Of a DNA stretch of 64,000 bases, positions 11,657 to 21,767 are shown piece by piece. Source of the DNA: Klebsiella pneumoniae (lineage in GTDB: Bacteria > Pseudomonadota > Gammaproteobacteria > Steroidobacterales > Steroidobacteraceae); NCBI GenBank assembly GCA_945873095.1, contig CAMCBU010000006.1, positions 1 to 64,000 on the forward strand, given 5' to 3'. The position numbers were made by a program, and so were the translations under genes. Position 1 is the stretch's first letter. Every line of letters begins with the position of its first letter. The notes under the pieces are model-generated. The model was not told the DNA's origin, ran no database searches, and was given only the letters and a program-made list of their open reading frames with translations.

Positions 11657-12378
11657 GTCGTCTGCATGCGGAACATCTGGCAAAAGCCTACGGCGTAAGA
11701 CCCATCGTGCGGGATCTCTCACTCGAAGTCGGCGCCGGCGACATCGTCGGTCTACTCGGACCGAACGGCGCCGGTAAAACGACGGCGTTCTACATGATCG
11801 TGGGTCTCGTCGCGGCGGACGCGGGTCGAATCCGCATTGACGATCGCGATCTCACCCACGAACCGATGCATCGGCGCGCCGCAGCCGGTATCGGCTACCT
11901 GCCGCAAGAGGCCTCGGTCTTTCGCAAGCTCAGCGTCATCGACAATGTCCGTGCGATTCTGGAGACACGCCACGATCTCGATCGAGCGAGTCGCGCTGCA
12001 CGCCTCGAGCAGATACTCGCAGACCTGCGCATCACCCACGTACGCGACACTCGCGGAGCGGCGCTCTCGGGTGGTGAGCGTCGTCGCGTCGAGATCGCCC
12101 GGGCGCTCGCCGCCGAGCCGCGATTTTTGCTGCTCGACGAACCGTTCGCGGGCGTCGATCCGATCTCGGTGCTCGATATCCAGCGCATCATCCGCGAGCT
12201 CGCCGCGCGCGGCATCGGCATTCTGATCACCGATCACAACGTCCGCGAAACACTCGGTGTCTGCGATCGCTCCTGCATCATCGCCGACGGCACCGTCATC
12301 GCTGCCGGACCGGCGGCAGAAATCCTTGCCAATCCCCGAGTGCGTGAGGTGTACTTGGGCGACACCTTCCGCCTCTAA
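11653..12378 (+). CDS. lptB: LPS export ABC transporter ATP-binding protein LptB
   Basis: Walker [10 protein letters not shown], signature [15 protein letters not shown], Walker [14 protein letters not shown]. Confidence 0.97.
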   Translation: MSRLHAEHLAKAYGVRPIVRDLSLEVGAGDIVGLLGPNGAGKTTAFYMIVGLVAADAGRIRIDDRDLTHEPMHRRAAAGIGYLPQEASVFRKLSVIDNVRAILETRHDLDRASRAARLEQILADLRITHVRDTRGAALSGGERRRVEIARALAAEPRFLLLDEPFAGVDPISVLDIQRIIRELAARGIGILITDHNVRETLGVCDRSCIIADGTVIAAGPAAEILANPRVREVYLGDTFRL

Positions 12379-12402
12379 TTCTCGGTAAGGGGCGTAACGG
12401 CG

Positions 12403-13842
12403 ATGCTCAAACAGTCCCTGCAACTCAAGCTGGGTCAGTCTCTGACCATGACGCCGCAATTGCAGCAGGCGATTCGCCTGCTGCAGATGCCGACACTCGA
12501 GTTGCAGGCGCACATCAATGAAATGCTCGAGACCAACGTCATGCTCGAGCAAGAGGAGCCCGAGGACGAGGTCGAGCTCACCGCCAACTTCACCGTCTCC
12601 GAACCGACCGAATCCATCGAGACGACCGAACCGGTCGAGGTCGAGGTTGTCGATCAACCCTGGGCTGATCAAGCGGGCACCGGCAGTGATGGCGCGCGCG
12701 CCGAAGACGATGAGGACCGAGCCCGTGAGTTCGCTGACGAGCGCGAGCAAAGCTTGCGCGACCACCTGCTTGGACAACTCGAGCTCGCGCGGCTCTCCGA
12801 TACCGATCTAACCGTTGCAACCACCATCGTCGATACACTGAACGACGACGGTTATCTCACCGAAACACTCGCCGACATCGCTGCGACGCTGCGCCCCGAT
12901 CTCGAGTGGGACGAGGAGGAGATCGAGCGCGTGCTGATGCTCGTGCAGACGCTCGATCCGATCGGCGTGGCGGCGCGCAATCTTGCCGAGTGCCTCTCGT
13001 TGCAATTGGCCCAGCTGGCTGCGGACACACCCGGCCTCCCGCTCGCACGACGGATCGCCGAGCGACATCTCGATCTACTCGCCCTGCGCGATCACGGACC
13101 CTTGCGCCGGGCCATCGAGAGCATGCAGGGCGCGGACGAGGAGCTGCTCGAAGTTGCGATCGCGCTGGTGCGTAGTTGTCATCCGCGACCCGGCGCCATC
13201 GTCAGCTCGACGCGTGCGGAGTACGTCGTGCCCGACGTCTTCGTACGTCGTACGAGTCGCGGTTGGACGGTGGAACTCGCACCCGGCACCCTGCCGCGTA
13301 TCCGCGTCAACCAGAGCTACGCTGGCATGCTGGGGCGCGGCGGCGCCCACACCATGCTACGCACGCAATTGCAGGAGGCGCGCTGGTTGCTCAAGAGCCT
13401 CGAGATCCGCAACGACACGCTACTCAAGGTCGCGCGCGCCATCGTCGAGCGGCAAACGGAATTCTTGGCGCAGGGCGAGGAGCACATGCGCCCGATGATC
13501 CTCAAGGACATCGCCTCGGCGATCGAGATGCACGAATCGACGATCTCGCGCGTCACGTCCGGTAAATACATGCACACCTCTCGCGGCGTCTTCGAGTTGC
13601 GGTATTTCTTCTCGAGCCAAGTCGAGGGCGACGATGGCCAGGGAACATCGTCCACGGCGATACGGGCGAAAATCCGCAAACTGATCCGCGACGAGGACCC
13701 GGCGCAACCGCTCTCCGACAATCGTCTGGCCGAATTGCTCTCGAATGAGGGAATACCGGTGGCGCGAAGAACCGTGGCGAAGTACCGTGAGAGCCTCGGT
13801 ATCGCCTCGTCTGCCGACCGCAAACGGGGCGGAGCACGCTAA
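12403..13842 (+). CDS. rpoN: RNA polymerase sigma-54 factor RpoN
   Basis: N-terminal LKQSLQLKLGQSLTMTPQLQQAIRLLQ; RpoN box VARRTVAKYRESLGI. Confidence 0.98.
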   Translation: MLKQSLQLKLGQSLTMTPQLQQAIRLLQMPTLELQAHINEMLETNVMLEQEEPEDEVELTANFTVSEPTESIETTEPVEVEVVDQPWADQAGTGSDGARAEDDEDRAREFADEREQSLRDHLLGQLELARLSDTDLTVATTIVDTLNDDGYLTETLADIAATLRPDLEWDEEEIERVLMLVQTLDPIGVAARNLAECLSLQLAQLAADTPGLPLARRIAERHLDLLALRDHGPLRRAIESMQGADEELLEVAIALVRSCHPRPGAIVSSTRAEYVVPDVFVRRTSRGWTVELAPGTLPRIRVNQSYAGMLGRGGAHTMLRTQLQEARWLLKSLEIRNDTLLKVARAIVERQTEFLAQGEEHMRPMILKDIASAIEMHESTISRVTSGKYMHTSRGVFELRYFFSSQVEGDDGQGTSSTAIRAKIRKLIRDEDPAQPLSDNRLAELLSNEGIPVARRTVAKYRESLGIASSADRKRGGAR

Positions 13843-13868
13843 TCTCGGACCCAAACGAGGAGACGATC

Positions 13869-14186
13869 ATGCAAATTTCCGTCACTGGTCATCACGTGGA
13901 AGTCACCGACGCCCTGCGCGAGTACATCCACAAGAAAATGGATCGTATCGTCCGGCACTTCGATCAACTGATGGATGTGCACTACGTGATCTCGGTCGAG
14001 AAATTGCGGCACAAGGCCGAGGCGACGCTGAAGGTTCGCGGCGGCGACCTCCACGCCGACGCCGAAGACGCCAATATGTACGCCGCCATCGACGCGCTTG
14101 CCGACAAGCTCGACCGGCTGGTCAAGAAGCGCAAGGAAAAAATCACGGATCATCATGCCGAGGAAGGCCGCCGCGCGCGGCAGTGA
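13869..14186 (+). CDS. hpf: Ribosome hibernation-promoting factor, short HPF
   Basis: MQISVTGHHVEVTDALREYIHKKM; after rpoN. Confidence 0.95.
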   Translation: MQISVTGHHVEVTDALREYIHKKMDRIVRHFDQLMDVHYVISVEKLRHKAEATLKVRGGDLHADAEDANMYAAIDALADKLDRLVKKRKEKITDHHAEEGRRARQ

Positions 14187-14189
14187 AGC

Positions 14190-15077
14190 ATGCCGCAGGC
14201 GACCCGCATCATCCTCGTGAGCGGCCTCTCGGGGGCCGGCAAGAGCGTCGTGCTGCACGCCCTCGAGGACCTCGGTTATTACTGCGTCGACAACCTGCCC
14301 ACCTCGATACTCGAGTCCTTCGTCGGACACGCGCTGCGTGCCGGCGATAACGAGGCTTATCAGCATTTGGCTATCGGTATCGATGCGCGCGACTCGGATA
14401 TCGGGCTGAGCGATATCGGTGACACCATCTCGCAGCTGCGTCGCAGTGGTTTGCGTTGCGAGTTGCTCGCTGTGCTCGCAACGGATGCAGAGTTGCTGCG
14501 TCGCTACGGCGAAACCAAGCGTCGTCATCCGCTCGCCAGAGTGGGACGTAGTCTGCAGGAGGCGATCGCAGCCGAGCGCGAACTACTCGACCCGTTGATC
14601 CAATCAGCCGATCTCGTTATCGATACCACCCACATGGGCGTGCACGACCTGCGTGAGGTGGTCGGTCAAAGAATCGATCGACGACGCGCTTCGCAGCTAT
14701 CGGTCACACTCGTGTCGTTCGGCTTCAAGCACGGTGTGCCGGGCGACTGCGATTTCGTCTTCGATGCCCGCACTCTGCCGAACCCCTACTGGAACATCGC
14801 CTTGCGACCGTTCAGCGGGCTCGATCCCGAGATCATCCGGTTTCTCGATGCGCAGCCGGCGGTGACGGCCTTCCTCGATGATCTCGAGCGCTATGTCAGC
14901 GCGCGCATCGATGAGCATCAGGCGGCAAACCGTCGGTATCTGACCATCGGCATCGGTTGCACCGGCGGACAGCACCGCTCGGTCTATCTGCTCGAGCGGC
15001 TACGCGAACGACTCGTGACGCGGCTGCCGGGGCTCGCCGTCCGGCATGCCTCGCTCTCGCAGGCGAAGCGAACATGA
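14190..15077 (+). CDS. rapZ: RNase adapter protein RapZ
   Basis: IILVSGLSGAGKSVVLHALEDLGYYCVDNLP; FGFKHGVPGDCDFVFDARTLPNPYW; GCTGGQHRSVY. Confidence 0.97.
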   Translation: MPQATRIILVSGLSGAGKSVVLHALEDLGYYCVDNLPTSILESFVGHALRAGDNEAYQHLAIGIDARDSDIGLSDIGDTISQLRRSGLRCELLAVLATDAELLRRYGETKRRHPLARVGRSLQEAIAAERELLDPLIQSADLVIDTTHMGVHDLREVVGQRIDRRRASQLSVTLVSFGFKHGVPGDCDFVFDARTLPNPYWNIALRPFSGLDPEIIRFLDAQPAVTAFLDDLERYVSARIDEHQAANRRYLTIGIGCTGGQHRSVYLLERLRERLVTRLPGLAVRHASLSQAKRT

Positions 15078-16423
15078 GCGATCCCTCGCGCAAGGAATTG
15101 CAGCTCGAAGCGTTACGAGCCGCGCTCGATGGTGGGGCGCTGCGCCCCGCGCAGCGGATGCTCACGGGTTTGCATCCCGCTGAGATCGCGCTGCTGCTCG
15201 AATCGGTCCCACCCCGCCAGCGCGAGCTGGTGTGGAACATGGTCGATCCGGAGCTCGAGGGCGATGTGCTGCTCGAGCTCAGCGAGGGTGTCCGACAAGA
15301 GCTCATCGAGGAGATGGACACCGAAGAGCTGGTCGCGGCAGCCGAGGGCATGGAGGTCGACGATCTCGCCGATCTCGTGCGCGAACTGCCCGAGACCGTC
15401 ACCATGCAGGTGTTGCGATCGATGGATCAACGCGATCGCGAGCGTCTTCGCAACGTGCTTTCTTGGCCCGAGGACAGCGCCGGCGGTCTGATGAACACCG
15501 ACACGGTGAGCGTGCGTCCGGACGTCTCCCTCGAGGTGGTGCTGCGCTATCTACGCATGCGCGGCGAGTTACCGTCGCGCACCGATAGTCTCTTCGTCGT
15601 CGATCGCGACGATCGCTATCTCGGCACGATCTCGCTCACTCGCATCATCACAGGCGATCCGCAGGACACCGTCGGCGACAGCCTCGATACCGAGGCCCCG
15701 CGCATCGAACCGGAAATGCCTGCCCACGATGTCGCACAACTCTTCCAGGAGCGCGATCTCGTCTCGGCCGCCGTGGTCGACACGAGCGGCAGCTTGCTCG
15801 GTCGTATCACCATCGACGACGTCGTCGACGTCATCCGCGAAGAAGCCGCCCACGAAGTCATGTCGATGGCGGGCCTCAAAGACGAGGAAGACCTCTTCGC
15901 CGGGATCGTACCCTCGACCCGTCGTCGCCTGCTCTGGCTCGGGATCAATCTGCTCACCGCCTTCTTGGCAGCTGCGGTCGTCAAGAATTTCGAAGCCACC
16001 ATCGAGAAAGTGGCGGCGCTCGCCGCCTTGTTGCCCATCGTCGCTTCGATGGGCGGTATCGCGGGCACGCAGACCGTGACGCTACTGATCCGCGGCTTGG
16101 CGCTGGGTCAGGTGCAGTGGTCAAACGCCCGCTGGCTGTTGTTCAAAGAAATTGCGGTCGGTGGACTGAACGGTCTGATCTGGGCCGCCGTCGTCGGCGC
16201 CGTCACCGTGGTGTGGTTCGGCACTTGGCAGATCGCCGGCATCATCGCGGCCGCCATGCTCATCAATCTGCTGGCAGCCGCCGCAGTCGGCGTATTGGTG
16301 CCCCTCGCGTTACGCCGACTCGACATCGACCCCGCTCTATCCGCGGGCGTCATTCTCACGACCTTCACCGACTGCATCGGCTTTGCGACCTTGCTCGGGC
16401 TCGGTGCGATCTTCCTGACTTGA
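15074..16423 (+). CDS. mgtE: Magnesium transporter MgtE (ATG at 15074 overlaps rapZ stop)
   Basis: MgtE N domain, CBS pair, C-terminal membrane domain (SMGGIAGTQTVTLLIRGLALGQV). Confidence 0.95.
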   Translation: MSDPSRKELQLEALRAALDGGALRPAQRMLTGLHPAEIALLLESVPPRQRELVWNMVDPELEGDVLLELSEGVRQELIEEMDTEELVAAAEGMEVDDLADLVRELPETVTMQVLRSMDQRDRERLRNVLSWPEDSAGGLMNTDTVSVRPDVSLEVVLRYLRMRGELPSRTDSLFVVDRDDRYLGTISLTRIITGDPQDTVGDSLDTEAPRIEPEMPAHDVAQLFQERDLVSAAVVDTSGSLLGRITIDDVVDVIREEAAHEVMSMAGLKDEEDLFAGIVPSTRRRLLWLGINLLTAFLAAAVVKNFEATIEKVAALAALLPIVASMGGIAGTQTVTLLIRGLALGQVQWSNARWLLFKEIAVGGLNGLIWAAVVGAVTVVWFGTWQIAGIIAAAMLINLLAAAAVGVLVPLALRRLDIDPALSAGVILTTFTDCIGFATLLGLGAIFLT

Positions 16424-16447
16424 GTGGCGATCGATAAGCGCCAGAAT

Positions 16448-17317
16448 TCAGCGCGCGGCGACCAATCGACCCGTTTGGTAATCGCGTACCGCCTGTTCGA
16501 TTTCCTCGCGGGTGTTCATCACGAAAGGTCCGTGCTGCACGACGGGCTCACCGAGTGGTTTGGCCGAGAGCACCAGAAAACGACTCCCGTCTCGCGCTGC
16601 CGCAACCTGCAATCGCTCACCCTCGCCCAGAATACCGCCTTGACGCGCGCGTAACGCCGTTGCGCCGGTACCGACCTCGAGGGTGCCTTCGAAGACATAG
16701 AGATACGTGTGATGACCCGACGGTAGTCGCGCATCAAATAGAGCGCCGGGAGGCAGAGTGACATCCCAAAATTCCGGCGCCGTGCTCATGCCGGTGATGG
16801 GGCCATCGAGGATCACGTCGCCCCGCTGCCACCGACCCGCGATGACTTTGATCCGAAACCCGTCTGGCGTCTCGTGCACGGGAATCTCGCTCGCCTCGAG
16901 ATCGCGATACTCGGCCGGACACATCTTTTCTTTGGCAGGCAGATTGATCCACAGCTGGAAGCCGCGCATCAGCCCGCTCTCCTGCTGCGGCATCTCGGAG
17001 TGGATGATGCCGCGCCCAGCGGTCATCCACTGCACACCGCCCGCTTTCAAGTGACCACGATTGCCGAGGTGATCCTCGTGCAACATGTGCCCTGCGAGCA
17101 TATAGGTGACCGTCTGGAAACCGCGATGCGGATGCGCCGGAAAGCCGGCGATGTATTCGTTCGGTCGATCGCTTCCGAACTCATCGAGCATCAAGAACGG
17201 ATCGAGCCGCGCGAACGGCGACTGCCCGAGGCTGCGATACAGCGAGACACCGGCACCATCCGAGGTGCGCAGTGCCTCGATGACGCGTTGCAAGGGTTTG
17301 ATCGAGCCGGACATCAA
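16448..17317 (-). CDS. Pirin family protein
   Basis: FLMLDEFGSD...PAHPHRGFQTVTYML...QWMTAGRGIIHSEMP. Confidence 0.93.
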   Translation of the reverse strand: MMSGSIKPLQRVIEALRTSDGAGVSLYRSLGQSPFARLDPFLMLDEFGSDRPNEYIAGFPAHPHRGFQTVTYMLAGHMLHEDHLGNRGHLKAGGVQWMTAGRGIIHSEMPQQESGLMRGFQLWINLPAKEKMCPAEYRDLEASEIPVHETPDGFRIKVIAGRWQRGDVILDGPITGMSTAPEFWDVTLPPGALFDARLPSGHHTYLYVFEGTLEVGTGATALRARQGGILGEGERLQVAAARDGSRFLVLSAKPLGEPVVQHGPFVMNTREEIEQAVRDYQTGRLVAAR

Positions 17318-17346
17318 GCGACCTCGTTACCGACCCCGATCGCGAC

Positions 17347-17382
17347 GGATATGGGAACGGACATGGGAACGGACATGGAAAA
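17347..17382. repeat. 12-bp direct repeat, three units (GGATATGGGAAC GGACATGGGAAC GGACATGGAAAA)
   Basis: Read directly from sequence between the divergent pirin and ndh genes. Confidence 0.9.
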
Positions 17383-17527
17383 GACAGCGCATCGCGCCTA
17401 TTAAAAATCACTCTCTCCCGATAGGGAAGCGCAAAACAGCCACTCGAAAGACATCACGGCGTCATCGCCGCTCCGGTAACATCCCGCGGCTAATGCTTTT
17501 GCTGCGCGGCTATTCGGACAGGTCAGG

Positions 17528-18850
17528 ATGACCCAAAACAAAAAGATTCCCCGTATCGTCGTCGTCGGCGGTGGCGCGGGCGGCCTCGAACTCGTCACTC
17601 GCCTCGGCGATAAACTCGGTCGCCGCGGTCGTGCCGACATCACGCTGATCGAACGCGGACGCACCCACTTCTGGAAGCCACATCTGCACGAGTTGGCTGC
17701 GGGCACCGTCGATCTCGACGTGCACGAGCTCGACTACCTCGCCCAGTCCCACTGGCACGGGTTCCGTTACCGCTACGGCGAGATGGTCGGGCTCGACCGC
17801 GACGTCAAACAAGTGCTGGTCGGCCCCGTCCACGATGAGAACGGCGATGAAATCGTGCCGGCCCGACGTATCGATTACGACGTTCTGGTGCTGGCGGTCG
17901 GCAGCAGCATCAATGATTTCGGCACACCGGGCGTGGTCGAACATGCCATCGCACTCGAGAGCACGCAGCAAGCCGATCGATTCCATCGCCGGCTCGTGAA
18001 TGCGTTTCTGCGCGCCCACTCACAGACGGCGCCGCTGCGCCCTGAGCAATTGAACGTGGCGATCGTTGGCGCTGGTGCGACTGGCGTGGAACTGGCAGCC
18101 GAACTGCACAACGCGACCCGTGAGCTCGTCTCCTTCAGTCTCGATAACATCGACCCGGACAAGCACATCCGCTTGCACTTGATCGAAGCGTCGCCGCGGA
18201 TCTTGCCGGCGTTGCCCGAGCGAATCTCGGCAGCGGCCCACAGCATGCTCGGCAAATTGGATGTGGAGGTACACACGAACGCACGCGTCGCCGAAGTGCT
18301 CCCCAAGGCCGTGCGCCTCGCCGACGGCAACATCATCGCGGCCGAAATGGTGGTTTGGGCAGCCGGTGTGAAAGCCGCGCCGTTCCTGCGCGATCTGGGC
18401 GTGACGGTCAATGCGCTCAACCAAATCGTCGTCGATGCCACGCTGCGCTCGCGCGACGATCCCGCCGTGTTCGCCATCGGCGATTGTGCGGCGGTGCAAT
18501 GGGCCGCTCACCCCGGCCGCAACGTGCCCCCGCGAGCGCAGGCCGCGCATCAGCAGGCGTCATACCTCATCAAATGGCTGCCGCGCATACTCGCAGGGCG
18601 CGAGCCGCGCCCTTGGCGCTATCGAGATTTCGGCTCGCTGGTATCGCTCGGTGAATACACGACCGTCGGTAACCTCATGGGGAATTTCGTCGGCGGCAAC
18701 ATCTGGCTGGAGGGACTCTTCGCCCGCTGGATGTATCTGTCGCTGTACAAGATGCACGAGTTCGCCTTGCACGGCTTCTGGAAGACGACGCTCAGTACGC
18801 TCGGCCGCCTGATCGCCGCGCAAACCGAGCCGCGCGTGAAACTGCACTGA
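17528..18850 (+). CDS. ndh: Type II NADH dehydrogenase / FAD-dependent oxidoreductase
   Basis: RIVVVGGGAGGLELVTRLGDKLG; VAIVGAGATGVELAAEL; VFAIGDCA. Confidence 0.9.
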   Translation: MTQNKKIPRIVVVGGGAGGLELVTRLGDKLGRRGRADITLIERGRTHFWKPHLHELAAGTVDLDVHELDYLAQSHWHGFRYRYGEMVGLDRDVKQVLVGPVHDENGDEIVPARRIDYDVLVLAVGSSINDFGTPGVVEHAIALESTQQADRFHRRLVNAFLRAHSQTAPLRPEQLNVAIVGAGATGVELAAELHNATRELVSFSLDNIDPDKHIRLHLIEASPRILPALPERISAAAHSMLGKLDVEVHTNARVAEVLPKAVRLADGNIIAAEMVVWAAGVKAAPFLRDLGVTVNALNQIVVDATLRSRDDPAVFAIGDCAAVQWAAHPGRNVPPRAQAAHQQASYLIKWLPRILAGREPRPWRYRDFGSLVSLGEYTTVGNLMGNFVGGNIWLEGLFARWMYLSLYKMHEFALHGFWKTTLSTLGRLIAAQTEPRVKLH

Positions 18851-18864
18851 AACTCGGCACCGGG

Positions 18865-19899
18865 CTATTCGGCAGGGACCATCGCCGCGAGCAACTCGCC
18901 GAGGTCGTAGTAGTGGAAGGTGCGATCCGTGGACATCGCGACCAACAATCCGCCGGGAAAACCCGGTAGCGACTGCGGCGTGAGATCGATGCCGTCGGTT
19001 TCGAGTGCTGCGTAACGGATACGCCCGAGCAGTCGAGCCGTGGCCTCCAAAGAAAACACCCGCAGCGCACCGGCTTGTTGATCCGACACGAACAGCAACG
19101 AGGGCTTGCCGGGACGATGCATGACCGCGCTGCCCTCGTGATCGCGCGCAAAGCCCGTCAGACCGAACTGCGCCACCTCATCCTCGGCATCTTCGGCGCT
19201 GGGGTCCGCCAGATACTGACGAATGCCGAACGTCTCGTCGCTCGCAAAGACGTGTCCGCCAACGGCGTCAACGGACAAGGCTTCGATTTCCTTAACTCCG
19301 CTCCATTGACCGAACGCGCGGGAGAAAACGCCACGTAAAGTACCCGTACCGTCGTCGACCAAGCGGTACTGATGCAGGTAACCATCGCGAGGCGCAAATC
19401 GATCGGAACGACTCACGATGGCAAAAGTGGCGCCGTCACTCGCTCGCGTATAGGCCGCAACGCCCATGACATCACGGGCCCGCTCACCGACGAAGACCGG
19501 GATGCCGCCTGCATCGACAGGCGCGAAATCCGGCAGACGATATGCCCGCAAACGGTGCGCGAAACGCTCGGCGACCAGCGCCACATCGACACGTCGACCC
19601 GCCAGCACGACTCCGCGTGCGATGTCGACATTGTTGGGACGCGCCAGACCACGCACGACCAGCGCCGATCGGATCCGACCGTCGAGGCCGAATACGTACA
19701 GCGCACCGTCGATATCCTTATCGGTGCCCAGGATCAGGCTCTGCGCCGGATCGTCGGGGTGAATCCAGATCGCCGGATCGTCGGTGTCGTGTCGTACCGG
19801 TTCGGTGACGATGCGAGGTTGCACCACGCGCTCGGCCGCCGTCAAAGGAGTGGCGATGAGCGACAGCAGCAGAAACCACAAATTCGATTGCACGCGCAT
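18865..19899 (-). CDS. Beta-propeller 3-phytase family protein with signal peptide
   Basis: DTDDPAIWIHPDDPAQSLILGTDKDIDGALYVFGLDGR; ARPNNVDI; FASDETFGIRQYL. Confidence 0.9.
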   Translation of the reverse strand: MRVQSNLWFLLLSLIATPLTAAERVVQPRIVTEPVRHDTDDPAIWIHPDDPAQSLILGTDKDIDGALYVFGLDGRIRSALVVRGLARPNNVDIARGVVLAGRRVDVALVAERFAHRLRAYRLPDFAPVDAGGIPVFVGERARDVMGVAAYTRASDGATFAIVSRSDRFAPRDGYLHQYRLVDDGTGTLRGVFSRAFGQWSGVKEIEALSVDAVGGHVFASDETFGIRQYLADPSAEDAEDEVAQFGLTGFARDHEGSAVMHRPGKPSLLFVSDQQAGALRVFSLEATARLLGRIRYAALETDGIDLTPQSLPGFPGGLLVAMSTDRTFHYYDLGELLAAMVPAE

Positions 19900-19921
19900 A
19901 GGTGGTTAGTTTAACGAGGGG

Positions 19922-21247
19922 TCAGGGAATCTGCAGCTCGTGAGCCGCCAACCTCACCGGCTCCCAGACGCTGCGACCTTGCACGTCGCGCAGGTTCAGC
20001 ACCAAACCGCCGCTCGCATCAAACTCCAGCAGGCCGAAATTGCTGCCACCGTCGTAAGGCGGTCGCAGTCGCGCTTCGGCCTGCAGATCGTCGTTCGCGG
20101 ATCGGGTCGGCTGTGCGAGCGGCGAGCTCACGAGCTCGGTTAGATCGTAGCCCCCCTTGGCTCGTCGTGGCACGACATTGAGCTCACCGCGATGCACATC
20201 GCCCGACAGCAGCACCACGCCACTGATACGCTCGTCACGGATGAAATCGAAAATCTCATCGCGCTCGTGTCGATAAGCGCCCCAGCTCTCATCGAACTTC
20301 TCGCCACCGCGGGTCGCCCAGCCGCCTCCGGCGAGCAGCAATTTGTAGGTCGCATCGCTCTCGCGTAGCGCTTGTTTGAGCCAAGCTTTTTGCACCGCAC
20401 CGAGCTGTGTCTTTGCAGGCCCATCGGGTTGATCGCTCGGATCGCGATAACTGCGTCCATCGAGACAGAAGCACTCCACTTGAGCGATCCGCTTGCGGAA
20501 AAAAACGCCGGGCGCCTCAGGTAAACCATAGGCCGGGTTAGCCCAATACTTTTTGAAGCTGGCAAGGCCTAGCTCACGCACGGGCGAGTTTCGATCGCCG
20601 TTGTTGAGACCGTAGTCGTGATCGTCCCAGATCGCCCACTGCGGCACGCTGTGTAGCATCGCCTGGGCACTCGGTACGCTGCGCTGCAACTGGTATTCGT
20701 ATTCGAAAGCCATGGGGGCGAGACTGTCGATGTAGACGTGATCGCCAAGCCAAAAAAATCCATCCGGTTGTGCCGCTGCGATCGCCTCGAAGATCGGCTG
20801 ACGCCCATCGAGGATTCGACGCGCACACGAGCCGAACGCCAAGCGCAGCGGCGCATTGCCACGCGGCAGGGTGCGGAACACGCGCGGTGTGCGCGCATAA
20901 CGATCGGGCTTGCCGTCTAGCAAAACTCGATAGGCGTACGCGGTTGCGGGCGAGAGCCCCTGCAAGGGGATGCGGACGATGTAGTCCTGATCGGGCCGGG
21001 CCTCGATGGCGATGCTGCGAGCAGCGCCCTTCAACGTGGGATCGGTGGAATACTCGATCTCGATCCGATGCGCATCCGAGGCGCGCATCCATAGCACCGT
21101 GCTATCTGATGCGGTGTCACCGATCATCGGCCCTTGCAGGATGCGCGGATAGGTCTGCGCGCGCAGCAAATCCAACCAGCCGGCACCGGTTGCTGCCGCT
21201 AAAAGCGCAAGCGCACGGCGACGTGTCCAGTTTTTCACGAGCGACAT
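19922..21247 (-). CDS. phoD: Alkaline phosphatase D (PhoD) family protein, Tat-like signal
   Basis: Start MSLVKNWTRRRALALLAA (twin Arg); LRLAFGSCARR, WLGDHVYID, WAIWDDHDYGLNNGD. Confidence 0.92.
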   Translation of the reverse strand: MSLVKNWTRRRALALLAAATGAGWLDLLRAQTYPRILQGPMIGDTASDSTVLWMRASDAHRIEIEYSTDPTLKGAARSIAIEARPDQDYIVRIPLQGLSPATAYAYRVLLDGKPDRYARTPRVFRTLPRGNAPLRLAFGSCARRILDGRQPIFEAIAAAQPDGFFWLGDHVYIDSLAPMAFEYEYQLQRSVPSAQAMLHSVPQWAIWDDHDYGLNNGDRNSPVRELGLASFKKYWANPAYGLPEAPGVFFRKRIAQVECFCLDGRSYRDPSDQPDGPAKTQLGAVQKAWLKQALRESDATYKLLLAGGGWATRGGEKFDESWGAYRHERDEIFDFIRDERISGVVLLSGDVHRGELNVVPRRAKGGYDLTELVSSPLAQPTRSANDDLQAEARLRPPYDGGSNFGLLEFDASGGLVLNLRDVQGRSVWEPVRLAAHELQIP

Positions 21248-21750
21248 CAGCTCACCCGCTCGAGATCTTCGAAAGTCATCGAGTACGCATGCTGCGAATC
21301 TGCCGGATAGCTCTCCGACGACACCACCTGCCACGCGTTGGGATCGAGCGGCGAGAAGTGGGTGTCGCCGTGCACGGTTGCGTGCACGCGCGTGCGCAAG
21401 ATCCGCCCGGCCAGCGGCAGCGCGAGCCGATAGATCTCAGCGCCACCGATGATCATCACCTCCGGTACCTCGCCTGCCGCTTGCAACGCCGCGTCGAGGG
21501 TGGGAACCACCGTCACGGCCGCATCTTGTACCGATGATGCGCCTTGCCGCGTCAGCACGATGTTATGTCGCTGCGGCAAAGGGCGCCCGATGGATTCGAA
21601 GGTCTTGCGGCCCATGATCACGGGTTTGCCCAGAGTCGCCGCTTTGAAACGCCGCAAATCCTCGGGCAAACGCCAGGGCAGCTGACCATCGACACCGATG
21701 ACACCGGCATCGGTCATCGCAACGATCAAAGTCACGCGTGGCCTTGCCAT
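21247..21750 (-). CDS. folA: Dihydrofolate reductase
   Basis: Start MARPRVTLIVAMTDAGVIGVDGQLPWRLPEDLRRFK; GKPVIMGRKTFESIGRPLP. Confidence 0.96.
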   Translation of the reverse strand: MARPRVTLIVAMTDAGVIGVDGQLPWRLPEDLRRFKAATLGKPVIMGRKTFESIGRPLPQRHNIVLTRQGASSVQDAAVTVVPTLDAALQAAGEVPEVMIIGGAEIYRLALPLAGRILRTRVHATVHGDTHFSPLDPNAWQVVSSESYPADSQHAYSMTFEDLERVS

Positions 21751-21767
21751 GGGATCGGCGCCGAGAC

